Shown here one piece after another: positions 6,073 to 13,853 of a stretch of DNA of 13,859 nt; positions within the stretch are counted from its first letter, which is position 1; every line of letters begins with the position of its first letter. The position numbers were made by a program, and so were the translations under genes. Where the stretch lies: the NCBI GenBank assembly GCA_043777755.1, contig JAYWHK010000039.1, forward strand, positions 1-13,859, written 5' to 3'. This DNA is from CANHEE01 sp043777755 (GTDB lineage: Bacteria; Bacteroidota; Bacteroidia; Chitinophagales; Saprospiraceae). The notes beneath the pieces were generated by a model. That model was not told the DNA's origin. It searched no databases and saw only the letters and a program-made list of their open reading frames with translations.

Positions 6073-8808
6073 TTAAAACTTATAATTCACACTTGCGTTC
6101 AAAAATCTACCTTGCGTACCGAATTGGTTCACACGACGAGAGAAAATAACTTCATTGGTCGTTTGAGGAATTTGAAGTAAATCAGGATAAACGTCAGTGA
6201 TATTATTACAACCCAAAGAAACAGTTAAACCTTTCATTGGATAAATATTAATAGCGGCATCAAACAAAGTTTTTGCACTAAAAATTTGGTATTGTACGTC
6301 ATCAGGATTAGATGGTTTAAGAGCCAAAGTTGCTAATGGATCGTGAACTTCGCCAAAACGAGATGCACGCAACACAATACCTACGAATTTGTAATCATAA
6401 TTAAAAGAAGCAATAAATTTATTGTTTGGCAAACCGTTGGTAATATAACGTGTTGCAGTAGCATCAGCTACAACGATGCCTTTTTCTGTTGTTCTATTGT
6501 TACGAACAGTTGTCGCCATAGATGAAAAAGCAGCTGTAAGTGCAACTTTGTTATCAGCATTGATTCTTTGATTAAAGTTAGCTACTAATTCTAAGCCTTT
6601 TGTACGAGTATCAATCGCATTTACAAAAACAGTAGTTTGGTTAGGGAAACCAGCAGCCACAAATTCAGGATAAGATTTTGTAGGGATACCACCAGAAAGC
6701 ATAATACGATTATCTACATCAATCTGATAAACATCAGCTGTTAAAGTCAAGAAATCAGCTACTTTTGCAGTGACACCACCAGCAACATCAAAAGAAGTTT
6801 CCGCCTTTAAACCACTAATGCCCAATACTTTAGCTAAGTCAGAAGTTGCGGGAATAACTGGATTAATGATAGAGTTACCCGCATTGTCAAATGAAATATT
6901 GGCATAGTTAGAGTAGTAACTTTGTGTCATACTCGGCGCACGGAAGCCACGACAAATCGAAGCACGGAAAGCACCGTTGGCACTTACTTTTACACGAGTA
7001 TTGAGTTTGTAAGAGAGATTTGAACCAAAATCACTATAATTTTCACCACGAATCGCTCCACCAACCAACAAAATCTCGTTGATTTCACTTTCCAAATCAA
7101 CATAAAGACCAACGTTAGTTCTGTTCCAAGTACCTGCTGTTTTGTCGCTAAAACCTTCACGACCAGAAGAGCCAACGTCTTTTGTCAATTTTAAAGGACC
7201 AGCTTCCCAAGATGCTTTGTCGCCCGCTTCTTGTGTAAAAGTTTCGTATCTTCCTTCCAAACCAGTACCAACTGTCAAGTTTGGATAATTGTCTTTGTTG
7301 TAGGTTTTTGAAAAGTCCGCATTTAAAAGAGATTGCGTTACTTGCGTCACGCCAGTTTTAAATTCAGTTGGAGAAGCATCGCCTAAACTCGGATTAACCG
7401 TATTGTTTGCATACCAATCTACTCTATTTGAACCTTGACCTAAACTAAAATCAGCGTCCCAGCCTTTAATTTTTCCTTTCAAGCCAGCAGTAAGAGATAA
7501 ATCTTGTAAGTCAGCTGGTGCGATTGGGTTGTAGCCATTAGGGAATTTTGACAATACAGAACGACGAGCATTAGAAGGCGGACGAGTGAAAACGCCTGTT
7601 ACAACGTTCTTTTTAGTATATCCACCAAACAAATAAGCGTTCCAAGTGTCATTCACTTTGTAACCTGAATTAATGAACAAGCCATAAGTCGTGTTTTCAG
7701 CAGAACCAAGCAATGCTCTATCTAAGTTGATGCCATTTTGAGCAACCAATTCTGCATCTTTTACAGGATCTTTTACGTAAAAACCAGCAGATGCTTTGTA
7801 AGGGCCTGAACGGTCGTAACCATCAGTATGACTATAAGTCAAAGTAGCATTTACAAAGCCTTTTTCAGTTAATTTCAAACCAACATTGGCAGATACATTA
7901 TAAGTTACACCGTCTTGAATTATTGCTGGCGCAATAATTCCTTTTACATCAAGGTTTGGTTTGCTATAACCTTGTCCGTAATATACATTGACCGCACCAC
8001 CGGAATTGGCATCGTTCATTTCCATATTGATTACGCCAGCGATAGCATCAGAACCATAAGTAGGTGCAGCTCCATCACGTAAGATTTCTACTCTTTTCAA
8101 GGAAAGTGCAGGAACAACGTTAATATCTGTACCAACTTGACCTTTTCCAACTCCGTCATTGATAGAAAGAAAAGAAACCTTGTGACGACGTTTGTTATTT
8201 ACCAACATCAAAACTTGGTCAGGACCCATACCACGCAAACTTGCAGGATCTACAAATGGCGCAGCATCGTTGATACCAAACTTTACGGCATTGAACGAAG
8301 GCGCAGAATAATGAATAGATTGACCCAAATCTGGCTGACCAGTTTGTTGTAAGTCTTTTACATTGATTACATCAATAGGAACTGGTCTATCCACGTCTGT
8401 ACGAGGTTTTCCAAAACGAGTACCGACCACCGCTACTTCGCCAATTAGGCTTGCATCTTCTGCCAATGTAATCGCCAATGAGCCACCACTAACTTTTACT
8501 TCTTGTGAAGCGTAGCCTGTGTAAGAAATTACCAAGACATCACCCTGGTTCGCTTCGATGGTGAAATTGCCATCAGCATCAGTAGAAGCATTATTGTTAG
8601 AGCCTTTAACTTTAACATTAGCACCAATTAGTGCTTCACCTTTGGCATCAGTGACTTTACCTGTGATGCGTTCATCATTGATTGTTATGTATGTTTTTGT
8701 TTTTGGAGAAAAACGCTCGTGAGCGATAACCGTGTTGTTCATGCTCATCATGCTAAAAAATAACATGGAGGCAAGTGAATACTTTTTTAAGTCAATTTGA
8801 AACATCAT
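6073..8808 (-). CDS. TonB-dependent outer-membrane receptor
   Basis: A 911-residue outer-membrane receptor for energy-dependent uptake. It has a signal peptide (about 1-29), a CarboxypepD_reg-like domain (about 46-118, ITGKVTDAKGEALIGANVKVKG), a short linker with EVAVVGTRF (124-132), a plug domain (about 142-265, ending RVEILRDGAAPTYGSDAIAGVINM) and a C-terminal 22-strand-type barrel ending in an aromatic residue (NASVNYKF). Length is normal. The plug lacks the usual SusC signature and no SusD-like gene is near, so it is a stand-alone receptor rather than a glycan SusCD pair. The ligand is unknown. Its position upstream of tcuA and prpF suggests a tricarboxylate or a metal-tricarboxylate complex, which is inference. 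The gene starts MM, so the start is 8808 or 8805. A terminator-like hairpin follows it. Confidence 0.93.
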   Translation of the reverse strand: MMFQIDLKKYSLASMLFFSMMSMNNTVIAHERFSPKTKTYITINDERITGKVTDAKGEALIGANVKVKGSNNNASTDADGNFTIEANQGDVLVISYTGYASQEVKVSGGSLAITLAEDASLIGEVAVVGTRFGKPRTDVDRPVPIDVINVKDLQQTGQPDLGQSIHYSAPSFNAVKFGINDAAPFVDPASLRGMGPDQVLMLVNNKRRHKVSFLSINDGVGKGQVGTDINVVPALSLKRVEILRDGAAPTYGSDAIAGVINMEMNDANSGGAVNVYYGQGYSKPNLDVKGIIAPAIIQDGVTYNVSANVGLKLTEKGFVNATLTYSHTDGYDRSGPYKASAGFYVKDPVKDAELVAQNGINLDRALLGSAENTTYGLFINSGYKVNDTWNAYLFGGYTKKNVVTGVFTRPPSNARRSVLSKFPNGYNPIAPADLQDLSLTAGLKGKIKGWDADFSLGQGSNRVDWYANNTVNPSLGDASPTEFKTGVTQVTQSLLNADFSKTYNKDNYPNLTVGTGLEGRYETFTQEAGDKASWEAGPLKLTKDVGSSGREGFSDKTAGTWNRTNVGLYVDLESEINEILLVGGAIRGENYSDFGSNLSYKLNTRVKVSANGAFRASICRGFRAPSMTQSYYSNYANISFDNAGNSIINPVIPATSDLAKVLGISGLKAETSFDVAGGVTAKVADFLTLTADVYQIDVDNRIMLSGGIPTKSYPEFVAAGFPNQTTVFVNAIDTRTKGLELVANFNQRINADNKVALTAAFSSMATTVRNNRTTEKGIVVADATATRYITNGLPNNKFIASFNYDYKFVGIVLRASRFGEVHDPLATLALKPSNPDDVQYQIFSAKTLFDAAINIYPMKGLTVSLGCNNITDVYPDLLQIPQTTNEVIFSRRVNQFGTQGRFLNASVNYKF

Positions 8809-8872
8809 TGCTGGTTTTGTTTTAATTAAAAAATAATGTATGTTTTTTAGTTTTAGTATCAGAATTATGTTT

Positions 8873-8880
8873 CAAAAGTA
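8873..8880 (-). promoter_or_regulatory. Candidate -7 box of the TonB receptor promoter
   Basis: On the minus strand this reads TACTTTTG, an exact TAnnTTTG match, 64 bases before the receptor ATG. No TTTG -33 box is present at the expected spacing; the A/T palindrome at 8896-8911 sits there instead, so the promoter may depend on an activator. The call rests on the single box. Confidence 0.45.
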
Positions 8881-8895
8881 GTTTGTTGGATTGGT

Positions 8896-8911
8896 TTTTT
8901 CTATAGAAAAA
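8896..8911. promoter_or_regulatory. 16-bp palindrome upstream of the receptor promoter
   Basis: TTTTTCTATAGAAAAA is a perfect 16-bp inverted repeat with no spacer. It lies 15 bases upstream of the receptor's TACTTTTG box, covering the -33 region. This is where a dimeric regulator could bind. The AT-rich surroundings raise the chance of a random palindrome, and no cognate regulator gene is identified. Confidence 0.35.
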
Positions 8912-9159
8912 GTAAATTTTTTTGAATATTATTTTTTTTGAAAAAAACCTTATTTTTTGAAAAAAACGTTTTTAGTTTTTTAAAATTTAATTTTGATTTT
9001 CTTTTTAAAAAACATAAATACAGAATTTAATTTTGTGAAAAAATATTTAATTGTTTTTTTTAACGTAAAAAATATTTTTGTTGAAAATAAAATAATTAGG
9101 ACAAATAATATTTTGAATCAAAAAAAATGAAAACTATGCTTCAAAAATGATAAAAATAC

Positions 9160-9167
9160 TATATTTG
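9160..9167 (+). promoter_or_regulatory. Candidate -7 box of the ATPase operon promoter
   Basis: TATATTTG matches TAnnTTTG, 23 bases before the ATG at 9191, giving a leader of roughly 15-20 bases. No good TTTG -33 box is seen 19-21 bases upstream. The position just before the first gene of a four-gene plus-strand run supports it. Confidence 0.5.
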
Positions 9168-9190
9168 CAGTTGTTTTTAAAAAAATAATC

Positions 9191-10741
9191 ATGCAGTTTA
9201 AGAAAGAATTTAATTCGTCAGGTCCAAATATACTTGAAAGACACTATACGTTACCTCGTCATACTTTAATGCAGCAGGGTAAAAAATTAGTCTATGACAA
9301 TCGCTATTTTACTCTTTTTGCGCCACGTCAATCAGGGAAATCTACGTTTTTTCAAATGCTCGGGGAGCAATTGAAAACGGAAGGCTACAAGGTATGTTAT
9401 ACAAATTGGGGACATAGCCGACATAGTTCTTTGCATAGCTTTTTGATTACATTAGGCTTTAAAATGCGTGAAAGTTGGCAAATAGAAATAGATACAACTG
9501 ATTTTGAGAGTATTATTCGCTCTGTCGAAGCTTGTAAGGATAAGAAGTTAGTTCTTGCAATAGATGAAGTAGAAGGTATTAATGCTGAATTTTTAAATGA
9601 TTTTCTTCATACAATTCGCAGTTTGTACCATAGTCGTGACAATCACAGTTTAAAATCAGTTATTCTTGTAGGCGTTCAAAATATTACAGGCGTAATGCAA
9701 GGTGCAGTTAGTCCTTTTAATATCAATGAAGAATTGGAAGTCCCTTATTTTACGCAATCCGAAATATTAGAATTATTGGCGATGCACGAAACAGAAACAG
9801 GACAACTTTTTTCTCCAAAAGTAAAAGAGCGAATTTGTTATATGACCGCAGGGCAGCCTGGTTTGGTCAATGGTTTTGCAGGGAGTTTGGTGCAGCTATT
9901 TCCAGATGTACCCGTTTTTGAATTTGAACATTATTTAAAAGTAGAAACGAATTATATCGCTATAAAAATCAATAAAAATGTATCAAATATTGTTGAAAAA
10001 GCGAAAAAACACCGCAAATTTGTAGAGCAATTGTTGTTTGATGAAAAACCAAGAGCTTTTATGATACAAGAAGAACGAATAAAGGAATTAACTGTAAATG
10101 GTGTAATTACGTCAGATGATAATGAAAATATCGTTTTTGGTGTGCCGCTTTATCGCAAATGCTTACACGCAGCTTTTGCTGCCCCAATGAATGGCGAATC
10201 AGAAGAAATCAGAGGAAATTTGATTGTAAGTGATTATTTTACTGCTGATGGATTGGTAGATATGGATAAAATTATTCGAGAATATCAGATTTATGCCAAA
10301 CGTCGTGGTTTTCGTTATTTTATGCACAAAGACGAAAAAGGCAAAATGACAGGATTGAAAGAAGCTGCCTTGGTGTATAGTTTTGACACTTTTATTCATT
10401 CTTTTTTGGCAGTTTTGAAAGGGAAAAGCTATCTCGAACCTCATGTAGCCCTTGGTAGAAGCGATTTGTTGGTGAACATAAAAGGCAGCGAATTTGTGAT
10501 AGAAACTAAGATTTTTTATGACAGTGTGCAATTTGAAGAAGGTAAACAACAGCTCGCTTACTATATTAAAGGGCTTAATTTGACCGAAGGCGTTTATCTT
10601 GTTTTTGCGAAAAGTACAATTGACAACCCGATTTTGCAAGAAGCAGAAGAAATCATAGAAGGTGCTCGTATCAAAACTTATTTGGTGCGATATAATGTGG
10701 AAACGGATTTTACAGCACCAAAGAAAAATAAAAGATTATAA
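9191..10741 (+). CDS. AAA-type ATPase with C-terminal PD-(D/E)XK nuclease-like domain
   Basis: A 516-residue cytoplasmic protein. Residues 15-330 form an AAA/STAND-like ATPase with Walker A APRQSGKS (44-51), Walker B VLAIDEVE (121-128, D125/E126), a sensor-like SVILVGVQNI (156-165) and a helical/winged-helix lid with MTAGQPGLVNGFA (218-230). It resembles the 'AAA-like domain' group (PF14516-type) common in Bacteroidota and cyanobacteria. The C-terminal 140 residues look like a PD-(D/E)XK nuclease fold: E391 or nearby in a helix, GRSDLLV with D425, VIETK (E438, K440), then QQLAYY (Q453/Q454 to Y457/Y458). This resembles the PDDEXK_9 type attached to AAA ATPases of unknown role. All catalytic residues appear present. 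The next gene overlaps its 3' end, so the two products are probably made together and may interact. The nuclease target and biological role are unknown. Confidence 0.85.
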   Translation: MQFKKEFNSSGPNILERHYTLPRHTLMQQGKKLVYDNRYFTLFAPRQSGKSTFFQMLGEQLKTEGYKVCYTNWGHSRHSSLHSFLITLGFKMRESWQIEIDTTDFESIIRSVEACKDKKLVLAIDEVEGINAEFLNDFLHTIRSLYHSRDNHSLKSVILVGVQNITGVMQGAVSPFNINEELEVPYFTQSEILELLAMHETETGQLFSPKVKERICYMTAGQPGLVNGFAGSLVQLFPDVPVFEFEHYLKVETNYIAIKINKNVSNIVEKAKKHRKFVEQLLFDEKPRAFMIQEERIKELTVNGVITSDDNENIVFGVPLYRKCLHAAFAAPMNGESEEIRGNLIVSDYFTADGLVDMDKIIREYQIYAKRRGFRYFMHKDEKGKMTGLKEAALVYSFDTFIHSFLAVLKGKSYLEPHVALGRSDLLVNIKGSEFVIETKIFYDSVQFEEGKQQLAYYIKGLNLTEGVYLVFAKSTIDNPILQEAEEIIEGARIKTYLVRYNVETDFTAPKKNKRL

Positions 10742-12200
10742 ACATAAAAAGTTGGCTGAAAAAAAAATTATACCAATTTCACGGGAAGAATTGACGTTTT
10801 TACGACAAGCGATCCTTGCCAAATTTGCGAAGGCTATTGACAGCCCTGGCGATAGAAGCGGCTATGATGATTTGTCAAAAGACGTGAGCGAGAAGCTCGG
10901 AATTGATAGTATTTCGGTGCGACATTCGCCTGGGCTTTTTCACAAGTTGATGCACGACGAAGGTCATAATCGTGAGTTTTTAGACACTTGTTACCGCTAT
11001 ATTTCTGATAATCAATGTGATAGAGAACTGTATTTGAGTTCGGTTGGTTTGCTAAAAGCGGAAGAAAAAGCGGAAGAAATAATTGAAGAAAAAAATACAG
11101 CAATACAGCATAGCAATTGGGAGAAAAAATTTTGGAATTTGGCGATATTGGCTGCTACTTTTTTGGCTACTTTTTTATTTTTAGCGTTTATTTACTGGCA
11201 AAATGAAAAACAAAAACCCATCGTTTGGAATATGACGACTGCTTGGAATGCAGAATCAAGAACGCATAATTTTTATTTAGAAAATTTTGTCAATCAAGTA
11301 AAAAAAGAAACCAATGGGCGTTTGGAAATTAGGATTTTTCCTGATTTTCAGCTGCCTTCTTCCAATGGTCATAACAAATCAAAAGAAGATGTTCGTAAGG
11401 CATTAGAAGAAGGTGATTTGGATATTTTACATTCTGGGCCGCATATTAATTTTAAGGATAATCCAGAAGCAATTATATTTTCTACGATTCCCTTCGGCAA
11501 AAATTATCAAGAAATGGTGACTTGGATGCGTCGTCCGCACATCAAGGAAGCATTGAAAAATTTATTCATCAAAGACAATATTTTGACTTTTCAAGGTGGA
11601 CATTCTGGTTCTCAATATGGCGGTTGGTACCGAGAGATGCCAACAGATTCTAATTTTTTTCAAGGAAAAACAGTGCGTTTTGCTAATTTTGCAGGTTATT
11701 TACTCAATCAGCCTGAGATTGGAGCGAAGCAAAAACCGATGTTGCGTTACCAGTTTGAAAGCATGATTGATCATATACAATTTGATGCGGTGGAGTGGCA
11801 AAACCCAGAAGAAGATGTGAAAATGGGTATGCACCTCAAAGGTTTTCGTTACTATGACCGCAGCCATTGGAACGAACCCAACGCAATGTTTTGTTTTTAC
11901 ATCAATAAAACGACATTGGATAAGCTGCCTTCCGATTTGCAAAGAGTGCTATTGCGTGTTTTGGAAAAAATAAGTGAGCAAAAAATCTTCAACGAAGACA
12001 ATCCTGAGCGTCAATTGGCTGAGAATACCATCGAAAAAACGATAGTGCCAAATTGTAATTGCCCCATTAAGATTTTTGATATGCAGTACGATTGTCCAAA
12101 AATTTACCAGTTTTTAAAACGTAAAAATGATATGTTACTAAACGATTTTGTGGCGAAAAACCCTAAATTAAAAGTATTGTATGACGATTATTGTGAGTGA
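10695..12200 (+). CDS. Membrane-anchored TRAP DctP-like sensor with cytoplasmic N-terminal domain
   Basis: About 501 residues if started at ATG 10695; GTG 10662 would add 11, and TTG 10752 is also possible. Every candidate but the last overlaps the ATPase gene (47 bases for ATG 10695). Order of parts (ATG 10695 numbering): a basic N-terminus; a helical domain (about 30-108) resembling the HTH-like module with the YDDLSKDVSEKLG pattern found at the start of many Bacteroidota proteins; an Ala/Glu-rich coiled-coil-like linker (119-135); one transmembrane helix (146-168); then a DctP-type substrate-binding domain with IPFGKNYQEM, GGWYREM, GKTVRF (R328, the usual carboxylate-binding arginine), DAVEW (367-368) and HWNEP. 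The last features match the TakP-like group that binds 2-oxo acids or lactate with a metal ion. No signal peptide and no TRAP permease partner are present, so it is probably a ligand sensor rather than a transport protein. Confidence 0.82.
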   Translation: MWKRILQHQRKIKDYKHKKLAEKKIIPISREELTFLRQAILAKFAKAIDSPGDRSGYDDLSKDVSEKLGIDSISVRHSPGLFHKLMHDEGHNREFLDTCYRYISDNQCDRELYLSSVGLLKAEEKAEEIIEEKNTAIQHSNWEKKFWNLAILAATFLATFLFLAFIYWQNEKQKPIVWNMTTAWNAESRTHNFYLENFVNQVKKETNGRLEIRIFPDFQLPSSNGHNKSKEDVRKALEEGDLDILHSGPHINFKDNPEAIIFSTIPFGKNYQEMVTWMRRPHIKEALKNLFIKDNILTFQGGHSGSQYGGWYREMPTDSNFFQGKTVRFANFAGYLLNQPEIGAKQKPMLRYQFESMIDHIQFDAVEWQNPEEDVKMGMHLKGFRYYDRSHWNEPNAMFCFYINKTTLDKLPSDLQRVLLRVLEKISEQKIFNEDNPERQLAENTIEKTIVPNCNCPIKIFDMQYDCPKIYQFLKRKNDMLLNDFVAKNPKLKVLYDDYCE

Positions 12201-12223
12201 AAATTTTTTAAAATAAGAAAATT

Positions 12224-13186
12224 ATGAAAGCATTAGTATTAAACAACATCAATCAAGCACTTGATTATCAAGAAGTTGAAGAACCTATTTTTCAAGAAGG
12301 TCATGCGGTGGTTTATTTGAAAACTGCGGCTTTGAACCATCGAGATGTTTGGATTCAAAAAGGGCAGTACGCTGGGATAAAATTCCCTTCGGTACTTGGC
12401 TCAGACGGTGCAGGTACGAGCAATGGACGGGACGTTTTGATTTGTCCAAGCATTAATTGGGCTAAAAATAGCAAGGTGCAACCAAAGGATTTTAGAATTT
12501 TGGGTTTGCCTGACGATGGCACTTTTGCAGAGCAAATCAGTGTTCCATCAGAATTAATTTTTGATAAACCCGAGCATTTGTCTTGGGTCGAAGCAGCAGC
12601 TTTACCCTTGGCAGGACTGACAGCTTATCGTTCCCTTTTTACAAAATGCGATTTGCAAGCTGGCGAAAAGGTCTTGATTTCTGGTATTGGCGGCGGTGTA
12701 GCGTTGTTTGCAATGCAATTTGCAATTGCGGCAGGCTGTGAGGTATATGTTACGTCGAGTAGCGAGGAAAAAATCGAAAAAGCCATTGCTTTGGGCGCAA
12801 AAGGCGGTGCTAATTACAATGATGCTACTTTTGCAAAAAAATTACAAGCGGAAGTTGGTGGTTTTGATGTGATGATTGATTCGGCGGCAGGAGAAGGTTT
12901 TGCGCAGTTTGCACGACTGTCTAATCCTGGCGGACGGATTTCTTTTTTCGGAGGAACACGTGGAAATATCATGAATTTGAATCCGCAAATGGTTTTTTAC
13001 AAACAAATATCTATTTTTGGAACAACCATGGGAAGCAGCGAAGAGTTTGCAGAAATGCTTGCTTTTGTTACAAAACATAAGATTAAACCAGTTGTAGATG
13101 CAACTTTTACACTTTCTAATGGCAACGCAGCCTTGGAAAAAATGGCGCAAGGCTCACAATTTGGAAAACTTGTTTTGACGATTTAA
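12224..13186 (+). CDS. Zinc-independent MDR oxidoreductase (quinone reductase/enoyl reductase type)
   Basis: A 320-residue medium-chain dehydrogenase/reductase. The N-terminal catalytic domain shows ALNHRDVW (36-43) and VLGSDGAG (57-64), where zinc alcohol dehydrogenases have GHE, so catalytic zinc is absent. The four-cysteine structural zinc loop is also missing. The Rossmann domain has VLISGIGGGVALFAMQFA (150-167). The residues after the second strand are VTSSSEEK, without an acidic residue at the tip, which favours NADPH over NADH. Family members reduce quinones or activated double bonds; the substrate is not readable. The ATG lies 23 bases after the sensor gene, so co-transcription with the ATPase-sensor pair is likely. 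Whether it works with them or is a housekeeping neighbour is open. Confidence 0.88.
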   Translation: MKALVLNNINQALDYQEVEEPIFQEGHAVVYLKTAALNHRDVWIQKGQYAGIKFPSVLGSDGAGTSNGRDVLICPSINWAKNSKVQPKDFRILGLPDDGTFAEQISVPSELIFDKPEHLSWVEAAALPLAGLTAYRSLFTKCDLQAGEKVLISGIGGGVALFAMQFAIAAGCEVYVTSSSEEKIEKAIALGAKGGANYNDATFAKKLQAEVGGFDVMIDSAAGEGFAQFARLSNPGGRISFFGGTRGNIMNLNPQMVFYKQISIFGTTMGSSEEFAEMLAFVTKHKIKPVVDATFTLSNGNAALEKMAQGSQFGKLVLTI

Positions 13187-13243
13187 ACTATCTTTCAAGT
13201 TTCTTGTTTAATAGACTGTTTTCATCAAGTAATTTAGGTTTTT

Positions 13244-13756
13244 ATGAATATGGTTGAAATTAACAACGAGAATAATGTTAAGAATGAGGAGTTTATCAAT
13301 CCGATAGACCCAAAGAAAGTAGCGCAGAATCCTGGACTACTTCCCTACGCACACACCGCAGGCGGAGCTATTATCAAGCCAATGGACAAAGGTCGGGCAA
13401 AAGGAACTGCCATGAAAGCGATGTACCAACAGACGGATCGCCAGATGGATATGCTCAAGAAACAAATGGAAACGCTTATGGCGCAGGCAAAAACGTTGCA
13501 AGAGCGTGTGGTGCTTTCCGAAAAAATTTATCAAGCAGAGGTTGGTTTTAAACCTGTTATGGGCTATGATTATTTTTTATATTTGAAAAAAAATAATAAA
13601 TATTTGATTTCAATGGTTGCTCCAGAAGAGTGGGGCAGTAATCCGCCTTATCAATATGTTGCAAGTTGCCAATTGTTGGCAGATCATACTTGGCAAATTC
13701 TGGACAGCCAAATGGACGTTGTGTTTTTTGATGATGGAGAAGCTCCTAATGAATAA
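13244..13756 (+). CDS. DUF2452-domain protein of unknown function
   Basis: A 170-residue soluble protein with the features of DUF2452 (PF10504): NPGLLPYAHTAGGAIIKP (29-46), a K/G segment (DKGRAKGTAMKAMYQQTD), a central coiled-coil-like helix rich in M, Q and K (65-100) with LSEKIYQAEVGFKP, then a C-terminal beta region with YDYFLYLKKNNKYLISMVAPEEWG (108-131) and LLADHTWQIL (144-153). The family is widespread in Bacteroidota and I know of no established function. The start is ATG 13244; ATG 13250 two codons later is equally possible. It follows the oxidoreductase by 57 bases on the same strand and may close the operon. A terminator-like hairpin lies downstream. Confidence 0.9.
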   Translation: MNMVEINNENNVKNEEFINPIDPKKVAQNPGLLPYAHTAGGAIIKPMDKGRAKGTAMKAMYQQTDRQMDMLKKQMETLMAQAKTLQERVVLSEKIYQAEVGFKPVMGYDYFLYLKKNNKYLISMVAPEEWGSNPPYQYVASCQLLADHTWQILDSQMDVVFFDDGEAPNE

Positions 13757-13814
13757 TTATTTTAAGCGGGCGTTCAAAATTAATTAGTATTATTTTGTCG
13801 TTGAGAAAAAAGTT

Positions 13815-13853
13815 ATAAATAACTGACTATAAGGAAGTTATTTATGATTTTTT
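13815..13853 (+). terminator. Terminator-like hairpin after the DUF2452 gene
   Basis: ATAAATAACT (13815-13824) pairs perfectly with AGTTATTTAT (13836-13845) around an 11-base loop, and is followed by a run of six T (13848-13853). A matching A-run (13805-13811) upstream could extend the stem and make it work in both directions. The stem is AT-rich, so efficiency is uncertain. Confidence 0.6.

Larger units (their letters stand above)
8809..9190. other. AT-rich divergent intergenic region without genes
   Basis: These 382 bases separate the outward-facing receptor and ATPase genes. No coding frame, RNA gene or riboswitch fold was recognised. They hold a TAnnTTTG box for each direction (8873-8880 minus, 9160-9167 plus), a 16-bp palindrome (8896-8911) and long A/T tracts. 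The tract pattern T6-8 G A7 C occurs twice in tandem (8930-8948 and 8951-8967). Such phased A/T tracts may bend DNA or act as an upstream element. Confidence 0.6.

Noticed and set aside
8930..8967. Tandem A/T tracts as a possible terminator or hairpin pair.
   Set aside because: The arms are simple homopolymer runs with a central G and no stable GC-containing stem; more likely low-complexity intergenic DNA.
10199..10639. A 146-codon open frame antisense to the nuclease domain.
   Set aside because: The plus-strand frame carries the ExK and D motifs; the antisense product is Phe/Ile-rich with no domain.
10662..10694. GTG at 10662 as start of the membrane sensor.
   Set aside because: ATG 10695 is a stronger start codon and the extra 11 residues belong to no recognisable domain; it cannot be fully excluded.
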